Assembly (NCBI GenBank): GCA_936450465.1
Contig: OW388300.1
Span: 21,205,232-21,269,231 of the forward strand
Reading direction: 5' to 3'
DNA from: Gibbula magus
Lineage: Eukaryota; Mollusca; Gastropoda; Trochida; Trochidae
DNA length: 64,000 bases
The stretch's first letter is position 1. Every line of letters begins with the position of its first letter. Positions 48,701 to 60,700 of this stretch are shown here, one piece after another. Made by a program: the position numbers and the translations under genes. A model generated the notes under the pieces. That model did no database searches and was not told the origin of the DNA. It saw nothing but the letters and a program-made list of their open reading frames with translations.

Positions 48701-51700
48701 GTGTAAATATTGAAAGTTAGCTGTTTTGTTCAAATTCAGTGATTAGGAAGGCCTTGCGTGATTTCAATTTGCGCATTTTCCTGCTAAATGTCCCGATAAT
48801 AGTCGTAATAAATGCCACAGTGGATCTACCTTTTCTCAATTAACTTCAATCAGACCCCACACTACATAGTACATATGTGTTATATTATAATTACATTATT
48901 TTTGATTTAGAGACATCATGAAATGTTTTCGATTGCATACAATATATCATTATTATCAAAACGATGCCAGAAATCGGAACAGACCATTTTTTTCTTGTCT
49001 TAAGTTTTATCCAATCGAATGATTGCTGAAGATCACGTGATTAAATCCACGAATGAAAAGTTCAAGACGTAATATAATTATCATCAGTGTTTGGACGTAC
49101 ATGTATCGTTTTGTGATCAGCGAATAATCTGTTGCATTTAAATGAATACCTACAGAGATAATGTTAACACTAATACCACTGTGAAATTAGAACTAGGTGT
49201 CTGTTGTTTCTGATGTTTTGCATGGAAATACTTCTCACAAACTTCTGGCATTTTATATAGTAGAAAGGGGTGGTTTCAAAATTTTTTGCTACGAATAAAT
49301 TTATTCGTGCATTCAAAGAGCTTTTGAGCGTTTTCGTATGTGCAGTTGTCCTTGCCTTGGTTGTCGTAAGAATACATTCATTAACTGCATAACGTGTGTA
49401 AGATTACATGCGTAATCACTACAAGAGGCTATTCAAATAAACGTTTTCACTCTCGTAGAAATAAAGCTCCATTATGATTATTATACGGCCCCCTTTAGCT
49501 TTGCATATTCGACCAATCGCAACGAAGGAAAGCGCTCAGTGTTCGTTGCCTGTTAGTATGTCAATTTGAGGGTTTCGTATGTCAACACAATGAACGATGT
49601 GACAGCTATTGTAATTTTTTCATGATTACTTTCTTACTAGCTTGTATGTCTGATGTCTGATTCGAGGATATTGTTAGGGGTCACACACGCAATGATGTTT
49701 TTTTATGGACTGTATAAATATTACCATTTTGACAATGAAAATATATCGTATTAACTATTGCAGATGTAAATTGGACGTACAGTTACAGTTTATGTAATGT
49801 ATAATGATGTTCCTCGATCTTAATTTGACATTAATTATGATATATTTGACGACTGGGGGAACATTGCAATTTGATTTAAATTATTTGAACTGAAATTAGC
49901 AAATATCGTATTTTGACATTATTAAAGACAAGTCAAACACAATGGATGCCTCTTTATTAATATCTCTAGATCAAACTGACAGTGACTCCCCATCGAGCCG
50001 TGAATACTGGCCCTTTAAGTGGTATTATTTCAAGTCATTTTATTTAAGAAAATTTACCAAAAAAATCTATTCAATATTTTATTATTGATTCATGATGGAA
50101 AAACATGGTGGCTTTAAGTGTGGTATTAAGTATTTGAGATTTTCATTTCTTTCTTAGAGCCACAGCTCCAACATGAAGTTTCACCAGATGACCCCAACTT
50201 GCCAAGATCACATCTTTTAACCTCGAGCAAAGGACAACCTGAACTTGATATTGCAGGTATGCTGTATGAAATTGAAATAATTAAACATACACCTGTCTCT
50301 GTAACGGTCACATATAACATATACATTGTATATTTCATCTCAAGACAGACCGATTGTTTGGGGGTACATATTGGTAATCTCACCAAAGTGTTTCCTCCTA
50401 TCAAATATAAATCAACACATGTTGATAAAAGTTACAAATACCTGGGGCTTGTCGAGAATAATTTTCTTTTATCAATAAGTGTTGATATATATATCTGACA
50501 TCAGAAGACATAAGCGTGACCGTGTGATTCTATTTATTATCTTAATCATTCTTAATTACTTTCAATGAGGGTTACATCAATGAACACAACACTGCCATTT
50601 GACTTTCATAACACTTGGAAGTAATACATTTTAGAAGTCAAAACAAAGTAAGCATTATAAGTTTCTGATGTCATGGCATTATTATATCATATGCTTGATG
50701 GTGACATAGTATCACACTCGTTACGTAAAAGTCATGACACACTTCCTCGGGTAATAATCTCTCTTATATATTTTTAGGTTGTATTGTAAAATGAAAGCTC
50801 TCTATTTTTTCATTTCATTTTTAGATCCACAACTCCCAGAAGTGTCACCCTATTCTGCGCCTGAGTTGACCACATCTCTCCGTCAAGCCTTGAAAAATGG
50901 ACAACCTGGACTTGATATTGCTGGTATGCTGTATGGTTTTGAAAGTTTAGGAATATTTGTCCAAAGATAATTTTGTAATTGTCTTATTTATCCCATGGGT
51001 TTTTCTGAAAATCAAATCAAAGCCAAAAGTGTATACATTTTCTTCTATTTTAACATTGCTTTATAAATTTCTTACAAAAATTGTTGAATGGCACTCTTAC
51101 TAACCAAAGTCAAATTCAATAGCACTTCCTTTTTGAAAACCAATTCAATAATTATTTTATATCAGCAGCGTATCACGTGACATAATTTTTTTTTATACCT
51201 TTGCAGAAACTCAAGTGCTCAAACACAAGTCGCCATCGTCCACCCATATTTCAAGACACTTATCACTTGAGGAAACAAAACAAATAATTGAAGAAGTTTT
51301 CCCTGTTACTTCAAGTGATAAGGTTCACCATAAACTTGTGTGTGACAGCCGGAACTGCACTTCCTTATCTATAGACGAAAGCAAAGTCATGAAGGCAAAA
51401 CATGACAAATTCCACCATGCATGGCTTTCTAATTCCGAAGTCAGTTTTTGTAACAAGACTGGCTTGTGGTGGTTACTCTATGTTGAAGGTCAGGGGATGT
51501 TCTGCCTTCTTTGTAGAAAACACTGTGCTAAAAGCACACAGAACAAGCAGAATGAATGTTTCAGCGCCATGCCTGGTACCCGCTTTAAAAGAGGAGCTCT
51601 CAACACTCATGCAAATACCATGAAACACAAGGGTTCACAACAAAGTGAACTAACCAAAAGAGTTTAAGTTTTTCAGAAGGAAATAACTGAGAGGGATTCT

Positions 51701-54700
51701 TTCCAAGAGCAAGTTTTATCAAAAGTTTTCAACTCCCTCTACTGGCTGGCTAAAGAGAACATAGCTGTCCGGAAGATTCATTCCCTGCTGTCCTTTGTCC
51801 GTGATGGGCTTGACATGAAGGAACTCCGACACTTTCATCATCATTCCCCTGCCTCACTGAGAGAAATGCTGATGACAATTGGAAACACCCTTGAGGCTGA
51901 ACTTGTGAACAGGATTAAATCATCTGGCATGAAGTATGGTATCCTAGTTGATGATGTGAGTGATGTTGCTGTCCAGGAACAGATGGTTGTATTTGTCAAC
52001 TATTACAGTCAGGAAGAATCTGCAACTAAAACAGAGTTTCTTTTATCAAGGAATGTTTTAGAAGATCACACATCAGCAAATGCTGAAGCATTGCACAAGG
52101 TCCTTTCAAGTAGCCTTCAACTTGCAGGCTTGGATGTTGCGTCCATATCTGGAATTGTAACAGATGGGGCAGCTGTCATGGTTGGGAAGAAAGGTGGCCT
52201 GGCCACACTGCTGAAGAAAGACAACCCATCACTTGTCTCAGTTCATTGTGTGTGTCACAAGCTTGCTTTGGCATGCACAGATTCAAACAGTGATCTGACT
52301 TACATAAAGGAAGTTGAGGGACATCTGACACAGTTATGGAAATTGTTCCATTATTCTCCAAAGAAACTTGCTATCTTGATCAAGTGCCAGTTGGAGCTGA
52401 AATCAATGAAACTGTCAAAGAAAGGGACTCGTGTTGTGAGGAAAGTTCTAAAAAAGGCATGCCAGACAAGATGGCTTTCTTTCAACAGTGCAGTACAGGC
52501 AGTGTTTGAAGACATCATCCCCATTCTTCAAGCACTTAGTATTCTGGATTCAGATGCCACAGCGTGTGGTTTGTACAAGAAAATGCACAGTGTCAAGTTT
52601 GTGGGAACAATTTTCATCCTTCAGACCATTTTGCCAATTTTGAGCAACCTTAGCAAAGCCTTCCAGAAGGACTCTCTCCACTTCTCCAACATTTTACCAG
52701 CCATTGAGGAGACAAAGGACAAACTCACCGCAAGTTTAGGATCTTTGGAAATTGACAGGTTTGCCAATGAACTGCAACACGGAGGTAAGCTTGAATGGCT
52801 TGAATTGTCCGCCTCAGAAAAACAACTGGATCAGCTGCGAGGCATGAAGATAAAATACATACAGGCACTCGTCACCAACATCAACCTGAGGTTCACCCAA
52901 GCCCCTATCTTAGAAGCCTGTTCAGTCTTTGATCCCCTCCTGATACCATCCGTGGAGTGTCCTTCGTTTCCAGCATATGGCAAGCAGAAGATCAGGGAGT
53001 TGGCAGACCACTTCAGTCCTGGAAATGAAGCTGAACAGGAAAAGTTAATAGCAGAGTTTGGTTTGCTTAAATATCACATGCTTAAGTGGAAAGAAGAGTA
53101 TCAGAGCTTGACAATTTCCCAGTCTTCAATGGAATGGTCCTTGAATTTGCTTGTGTGTGGCACTTTCAACTTCATCTTCCCTTCGCTAATAAAAGTAGCC
53201 GGGAGTATCCTTGTCATTCCAGTGTCAAACGCCTGGCCTGAAAGGGGAGCGAGCAAACTGAAACTGATCAAGACCCGCCTGAGAAGCAGACTGAAATCTG
53301 ACATCCTACAGGTCCACATGCGGATATCGATTAACGGACCTGCTCCAGGATCAGAAAGAAGCTGTAGGTTGATGAAGAAATGCGTGCAGAATTGGCTAGC
53401 TCCAAAAGTGAGAAGAAACCTCTCCAAGAAAGGAACTCAAGGATCTGGAGATGCATGTCAGCAGCTTTCTCTTCCTGTCATTGATGTTGCTGAAGCTGGG
53501 ACCCAAACTGACAGTCAAATGACACAGAGTTCAGAAATTGCTGTTGAAATGGCCCTCCAAGTTTTGAACTTGCTCAAGAAACCAGGCTATGAGAGTGTTG
53601 CAGTCGATGATGATGATGATGTTGATGATGATGATGATGATGATGCTTATGATGATTAGGGCTGAGTATCATGGGAAATCTCATGATACAATATGTATCA
53701 CAATACAGACAGGCGATACAGAATGTATCACAATACATTGTTCAAAATATATTTTAATACCGGTACATATTTTGTGAAATTTCCAACATGAGAGATGAGA
53801 TGATCGAAAATTGAATTGAAACAATTGTTATTGCACAACACTAGCTTGTTTTAGTGTTTATAGTTTTTCTTTTGATTTTTAAGTAAGTGAAATCTATTTT
53901 TTCTACTGTTATATTGTTATTGTAATTACTTGCCATGCGATGCTGATTTTTTTTTGCTTGTTAAATTGTTTATATCAAAGTTCTATTGTAAAAATTAATT
54001 AATCTGTGGACCTCAAGTAAAAACCTTTGCAATTTATGTTCCTCTTTGACTTGTTATTTTTGGCCAGATGTGCTTGAAATGTCACCATTTCCTGTTAAAA
54101 AATGAAAAATCTTCCTGGGGGAGGCCACCCAGACCACCACCAATGGGAGGGCGCACCCTCCCATACTCTCCCCACCGACGCCATAGGCGTCGGGATGACC
54201 CCTTCGGGGTCATGGGCCTCTTACTTCAAGTCATGTTCCTCCTACTCAAATAATTAATGAAAAGGCTGGATACAGTCAGGTAAGACTGATAAATATGATA
54301 TAGTCAGGTCAGACTGATAAATATGATATAGTCAGGTCAGACTGATAAATATGATAGTCAGGTCAGACTGATAAATATGATATAGTCAGGTGAGACTGAT
54401 AAATATGATAGTCAGGTCAGACTGATAAATATGATATAGTCAGGTCAGACTGATATAGGTCAGACTGATAAAAATAGAGCCATGGGCTCTGTAGCTCATC
54501 AGGATTTCATTAATTTATTATCTTAGGTTGAATATCTACGTTATCTCAAGTAATACATTGTTAACAAGCAAAAAATAGGTTTTTAGATCATGACCCCTGT
54601 GACCCATATTTGGAGTCACAGGGTCACCAATCCTACAATTAAGAATCACCTTTGACCAAAGAGTCTCTACACAACATTTCACCTTTCTAGAGCTTTACAT

Positions 54701-57700
54701 ACTTGAGATAAAGATGAAAATAGGTTTTTGGGTCATGACCCGTGACCTAGATTGGGGTCACGGGGTCACGAGATCTACAATTTACAATCCCCATTGGCCA
54801 AGGAGTCTGCACACAACTTTTCAGCTCTCTAGACCTTTTGGAACTGGAGAAGAAGATGAAAATAGGTTTTTAAGGATGTGACCCCTGTGACCCCATTTGG
54901 GGTCACGGGGTCACGAAATCTACAATTTAGAATCCCTATTGGCCAAGGAGTCTGCACAGAACATCTTTAGCTCTCTAGACCTTTTTGAGGTGGAGAAGAA
55001 GATGAAAATAGGTTTATAACGATGTGACCCGTGACCCATTTGGGGTCACGGGGTCACGAGATCTACAATTTACAATCCCCATTGGCCAAGGAGTCTTCAC
55101 ACAACTGTTCAGCTCTCTAGACCTTTTGGAACTGGAGAAGAAGATGAAAATAGGTTTTTAAGGATGTGACCCCCGTGACCCCATTTGGGGTCACAGGGTC
55201 ACGAAATCTACAATTTAGAATCCCCATGGGCCAAGGAGTCTGCACACAACTTTTCAGCTCTGTAGACCTTTTGGAACTGGAGAAGAAGATGAAAATAGGT
55301 TTTTAAGGATGTGACCCCTGTGACCCCATTTGGGGTCACGGGGTCACGAAATCTACAATTTAGAATCCCCATTGGCCAAGGAGTCTGCACACAACTTTTC
55401 AGCTCTCTAAACCTTTTGGAACTGGATAAGAAGATGAAAATAGGTTTTTAAAGATGTGACCCCTGTGACCCCATTTGAGGTCACGGGGTCACGAAATCTA
55501 CAATTCAGAATCCCCATGGGCGAAGGGGTCTGCACACAATTTTTCAGCTCTCTAGAGCTTTTGGAACTGGAGAAGAAGATGAAAATAGGTTTTTAAGGAT
55601 GTGACCCCTGTGACCCCATTTGGGGTCACGGGGTCACACAATCTACAATTTAGAATCCCCATGGGCCAAGGAGTCTGCACAGAACATCTTTAGCTCTCTA
55701 GACCTTTTTGAGGTGGAGAAGAAGATGAAAATAGGTTTTTAAGGATGTGATCCCTGTGACCCCATTTGGGGTCACGGGGTCACGAAATCTACAATTTAGA
55801 ATCCCCATGGGCCAAGGAGTCTGCACACAATTTTTCAGCTCTCTAGACATTTTGGAACTGGAGAAGAAGATGAAAATAGGTTTTTAAGGATGTGACCCCT
55901 GTGACCACATTTGGGGTCACGGGGTCATGAAATCTACAATTTAGAATCCCCATGGGCCAAGGAGTCTGCACATAAAATTTCAGCTCTGTGGAGTCGTTGG
56001 TTCTGGAGAAGAAGTCGAAAAAGCGAAAAGTTTACGGATGGACGGATGGACGGATTGACGGATGGACGGATGGACGGATGGACGGATGGACGGACGCCGG
56101 ACACCATGCCATGCCATAAGCCCATCGGGCCTTTCAGGCCTGATGAGCTAAAAATGATAGTCAGGTCAGACTGATAAATATGATATAGTCGGGTCAGACT
56201 GATAAATATGATATAGTCAGGTCAGACTGATAAATATGATATCGACATCTCTACCACACCTTATCAAGTTAAGATATCTTAAGAACACTTCTTTATCCAA
56301 CACTTCATTGTGATCTTTCTGCAACCTCCTTCACAAAATTTCTTTGCAACCACATTTAAAACTTCAGAAGCAACTTACCGGTTTCCTGAGTTCCCGAGTC
56401 GACCCTGTTGTTGTAATCTATTTCCGGCTCCACTCATCTGAATATTCCGCTGATCCTGACCTCCTTGACTCTGTTGGTGACCTTGACCTCTGTTCTGTTG
56501 TTGACCTTGACCTCTGTTTTGCTGATTACCTTGACCTCTGATCTGTTGGTGTCCTTGACCTCTGACCTGCTGATGACCTTGACCTTGCATGTCCTGAGGT
56601 CGTATCTGGTGTTGCATACCTCCCTGTTGGAAAGTCTGATGTTGTGAGTTCTGTTGGTTTTGAGGTCTGTTAAAGTTGTTTTGGTTTGGATTTCGGTTCA
56701 TATGTTGGTTCTGGGGCCTGTGCATGTTATGCTGGTTTGGGGCCCTTTGCTGGTGTTGGAGGTGAGAGTTCATCACTTGTTGTTGAGGTCTTTGCTGCTG
56801 TTGCTTTTGGAACTGGTTGTTGATTGGTCGAGGCTGTTGGAATCTGACATGTTGCTGGTTGCCGACGATGCCGACAGCATTCACTGCCATGATGGGCTGC
56901 TGGAATCTTGGTTGCACGTCTGTTAAACAAGAATGATAACTTGTTGGAAATGTATTCTTTATGATTGTTATGAATAGAATTAAATGACTCCAGTTGCCAT
57001 TGCATGTTATAATTCCTAAGTTGGCAGGTGGTTGTTATTGGATAAGAGGTACAGGAGGATTATCTTTGACTTATCACCGTGCAAACTCGCAGTCGTTAAC
57101 AGGTGCTTTAGGACAGAGTATACTCTTGTGGAGATATATTTTTCTTACTACTTACATTAAAGAACTTTTGAACGGCCCATGTATGTTAAAATAAACCTGT
57201 CATCCTGTGCAAACCTTGAGAAGAGGAAATATTCATCTTTGAGTAAATAAACCAAAAGCAATATAGCAAATAAACTACTCACTTTGAGGTACCTGGGGTG
57301 GTAGCATCTGTCTCGGCTGACCGTGTTGAGGGACGGTAGCGGTCATCAGGGGCTGCTGACCTTGTGGGAAAGGCTGCTGGTAGGCAATAGCGGCTAGAAT
57401 ACAACATTACATGACAACATCAAATTGTGCACAGCTCACACACACTTCTTTCCAATAATGGACAGGGAAACTTGGAACCTTGCACAAACAATTACTACCA
57501 GCCAATATCAGCGTTAGCAGGGGTGCCATAGACAAGTGTAGTGTTACTCTTTGTGACATTTGGCATCAAGGTGCAAGTTTGAACCCCTGACGGACAGCAG
57601 TTTTAGTGATATGAAAGAAGGCGTCATTATCCCCCTCCTCCCCCCCCCCCCCCAGGGAATCATCCTAATTTTGATGCCAAGTCACATTAAATACAAGGAA

Positions 57701-60700
57701 CAAAGTACAATCAATGATCAAATAACATTAGTAAATGTATACCTCCAGTATGGAGCGGTCTCGGTCCCTGACCCAAGTGAGCTTGGGGGTGAGCTTGTGT
57801 CTGCAGTAAGGGCTGTATCTGCTGATTGGGGGGTGGGGCCTGTTGCTGAGGGGAGTAAGGGCTTGGTCCAGACTGGGGGTGGGGCTGAGGCTGGGCTTGG
57901 TGTGGAAACTGCATGTTACTTCCTGGACCTGATATAAGTGAATGAGTTATTGTTTAACGCCAGAGGGGGAATATTGCAGATATTAGAGGTGGGACCACGT
58001 ATGATAAGAGACCCTCAGTATTATTAAATGAAAGAAGTTTTAAACAATACCGTGCTTTCAATATTAACATCTGAACAGTAAGATGGTTTGTATTTTTAAT
58101 AGAACTCTAAGTTAAACTAAAATCAAATGCATGTACAATGAAATGACAGCTATCTGTATTATCATTATGAACGTTTCTCAAACGCTGATCAATTTTACAA
58201 ATTTAGTTAACTTTAGACCTTTACCAGATAAACAATTAGCATTTACTAAAAACATCTTTAAAAAATATATTTATTCACAAATAATTGACACTTCACAAAT
58301 CATTTGAACTGCTTACCTTGAGGGAAGGGCTGAGAGACTGGCTGCTGAGCTGGGGGGTACTGACCCTGGGCGGGAGCTTGCGTCTGACTCTGCCACGCAG
58401 TGGAGCTTGGTGCCTGATATGGAGTTACCTGCACAAGCAATATAGCATTTAGTGACCCGGCAGGCAGGTTGATAACAGAAGTTTTGTTTTTATACCAGGC
58501 CTAAATTGTGGAGCACAGTGGTGTAGTGGTTAGCATGCTTGCCTCACACGCCAACGGCCCGGGTTCGAATCCCGGTGGAGACACCAAACATTTGTGACTT
58601 GGGTCTTATACTGTGTTGTGCCCCTTGGCAAGGCACTTCATCCACATTGCACTCAGTCCACCCATCTGTTTAAGGGTACCTGAACACGGGAGGTACAGAC
58701 CTATATGGTCGCGCGGAGCGCTTAGTAGCGGCACCGAAAGTACAATTCCTTCAGGGTAATAATTGTACCGCCATTGAGCAGTGCTTGCACTGGATATTAG
58801 GCGTTAAAATGTATATTATTATTATTATTATTATATCACAAAATGTGGGTACCAGGACTAAAACAAATTACAAATCTTGGGTACAAAACTTTAAACATGT
58901 TACCAACCTGTGGAGCTACAGCAGCTTGTTGAGGATGAGGCATTTGGGGTGGCTGGTAGGCATCTCCCGGTCCTCTCTGTGTAGTCCAGGAGACGTTTGT
59001 TGCCGCTGGTTGAGGCGCCCTTGCCCTGAAGTGGGGGTTAATGAGGATCTTCCGCCCCGAAGATACACTGGTCTGGGGGGGTTGGTGGGAGCTGACCGGG
59101 GGCACCTGCTGAGCACTGCTACTCCCTGGCAGCATCTGGGACGAGGGCACAGACTGAGACATGGCTGGCTGGATCTGCTGGAGACCGAGGAATAAGACTT
59201 CACTTACTAGCAATACATTGCCTTTAAGTTGTTACCATTATTACCTACTGAATCATTCAATAGTCAATCAATATCAATAGTATACAATCAATGTTATGAC
59301 GTAGTATGGCCACAGTTGAGAAATCAAAGATTTACTCACTTTTAAACTGAAGAAAGTAGCTTTGCTTGTTATGAAGGTAAATAGTCAATGGAAAGGAAAG
59401 AAGTTCCTATCATCTGCCTATATCTACACATATTACTTACCTGTAGCTGTTGCTGTGGATGCTGCTGTTGGTCAGACCCTGGCTGTTGATGCTGATACGG
59501 TTGTTGTTGCTGCTGCTGATACTCTTGCTGCTGTTGGTGTTGCTGCTGTTGTTGATGTTGATAAGGATGTTGCTGGAATTGCTGATGGGGAGGCTGGTTC
59601 CACTGCTGAGGGGGTCCAAACCTTTGATGAGGATCAAAATGTTGTCGATGCATCGGTCCACCTGGGCCGCCTCTGGGGCCAAACTGCTGCCATTGACCTC
59701 TAGGGCCTCCAAACTGACCTCTGGGACCTCCAAACTGACCTCTCCCTCTTCCTCGTCCCCGCCGACCGGTGTTCTTACTGATCATGAACTGGTCAATCTC
59801 CTGCTGCTGCTCCTCACTGATCTCTGTCAAATTCAAGATATAAAACGTGAGGGACCCTTTCACAAAACCATACTAAGTTAACTTTCAATCTCTGTACTGA
59901 ATGATATTCATGTTTTTCCTAAATTTCTGACAAAAAAAGTGTATCTGTAAAAAGAAATAAATTTCAAAATGCAAATTTTGTCTTCAATTGCAGAAAAGGA
60001 TATCAAATACACTTAGGAATTATTTGCAAGCACCAAGGAACAAAAACTTCATCCAGTTGCTTTTGAATGAAGCCTTTACTGAGTGATGAAATGCTAGTTC
60101 CTTGTTTTGTTGCCTTCTCATACTTCCAACAAATGAGCATAATATACACTTGTCATCAATGAATAAATAGCTTACAATAGCACTGCCAACAAATATATAT
60201 CAAAGTTAACAACATTATTACCGTAAATCCTTAATTAGACACAGGGCTTCTATTGTTTTCAAACTGTCTTCCCCATAGGCATCTATTGGAGGAGGGGATC
60301 AGCAATTGTAGAATATAAATAAGGTTTAGCCAGTGTTTAACTAAGGCAGACTTTTATTTTTTTCAGAGAGCTCTGTGCAAGGACATCCATTCAAGGCAGA
60401 CTCCTATTCAAGGCAGATTTCTAATTAAGGACTTACGGTACGTATCTTTCAAAGCTATGGGAAAAATCACACTTTATCATTAGGTCCCAAATCCTTGATT
60501 GTGCAAGAATCGCTTTCCCTAAGTAGAATAGAACTTACCTAAAGTTTCTGGGATATGTTCTCTTGCTTTCTTCGTTGATATGGTGATGATATTTGATCTC
60601 TCAGACTTGAATCTTCCCCGTCCTGATTCCTCGTCACTTTCGCTCTCACTCTCGCTTTCATCCTGGATGTCCTGGGTTGTTCGGCTTTCATCGGCCTGGG

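Larger units (their letters stand above)
47841..54268 (+). mobile_element. Full-length hAT-type DNA transposon inside an RBM33 intron
   Basis: The ends are CAGCCTTTTCATTAA at 47841 and its exact reverse complement ending at 54268, a 15-bp terminal inverted repeat. GATAC flanks both sides (47836-47840 and 54269-54273) as a candidate 5-bp target duplication. Both flanks continue into the same minisatellite family, so the element split an existing array. The 6.4-kb interior holds a CCAAT-rich promoter region and a four-exon transposase gene. Near the right end, three-base-loop hairpins occur at about 54175-54193 (CCGACGCC/GGCGTCGG) and 54194-54212 (ATGACCCC/GGGGTCAT). Canonical hAT duplications are 8 bp; 5 bp is short but fits the flanks. 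Confidence 0.85.

Noticed and set aside
51654..51668. A true 15-nt intron in the transposase
   Set aside because: Animal spliceosomes are not known to remove introns this short; recorded only as an oddity around the stop codon.
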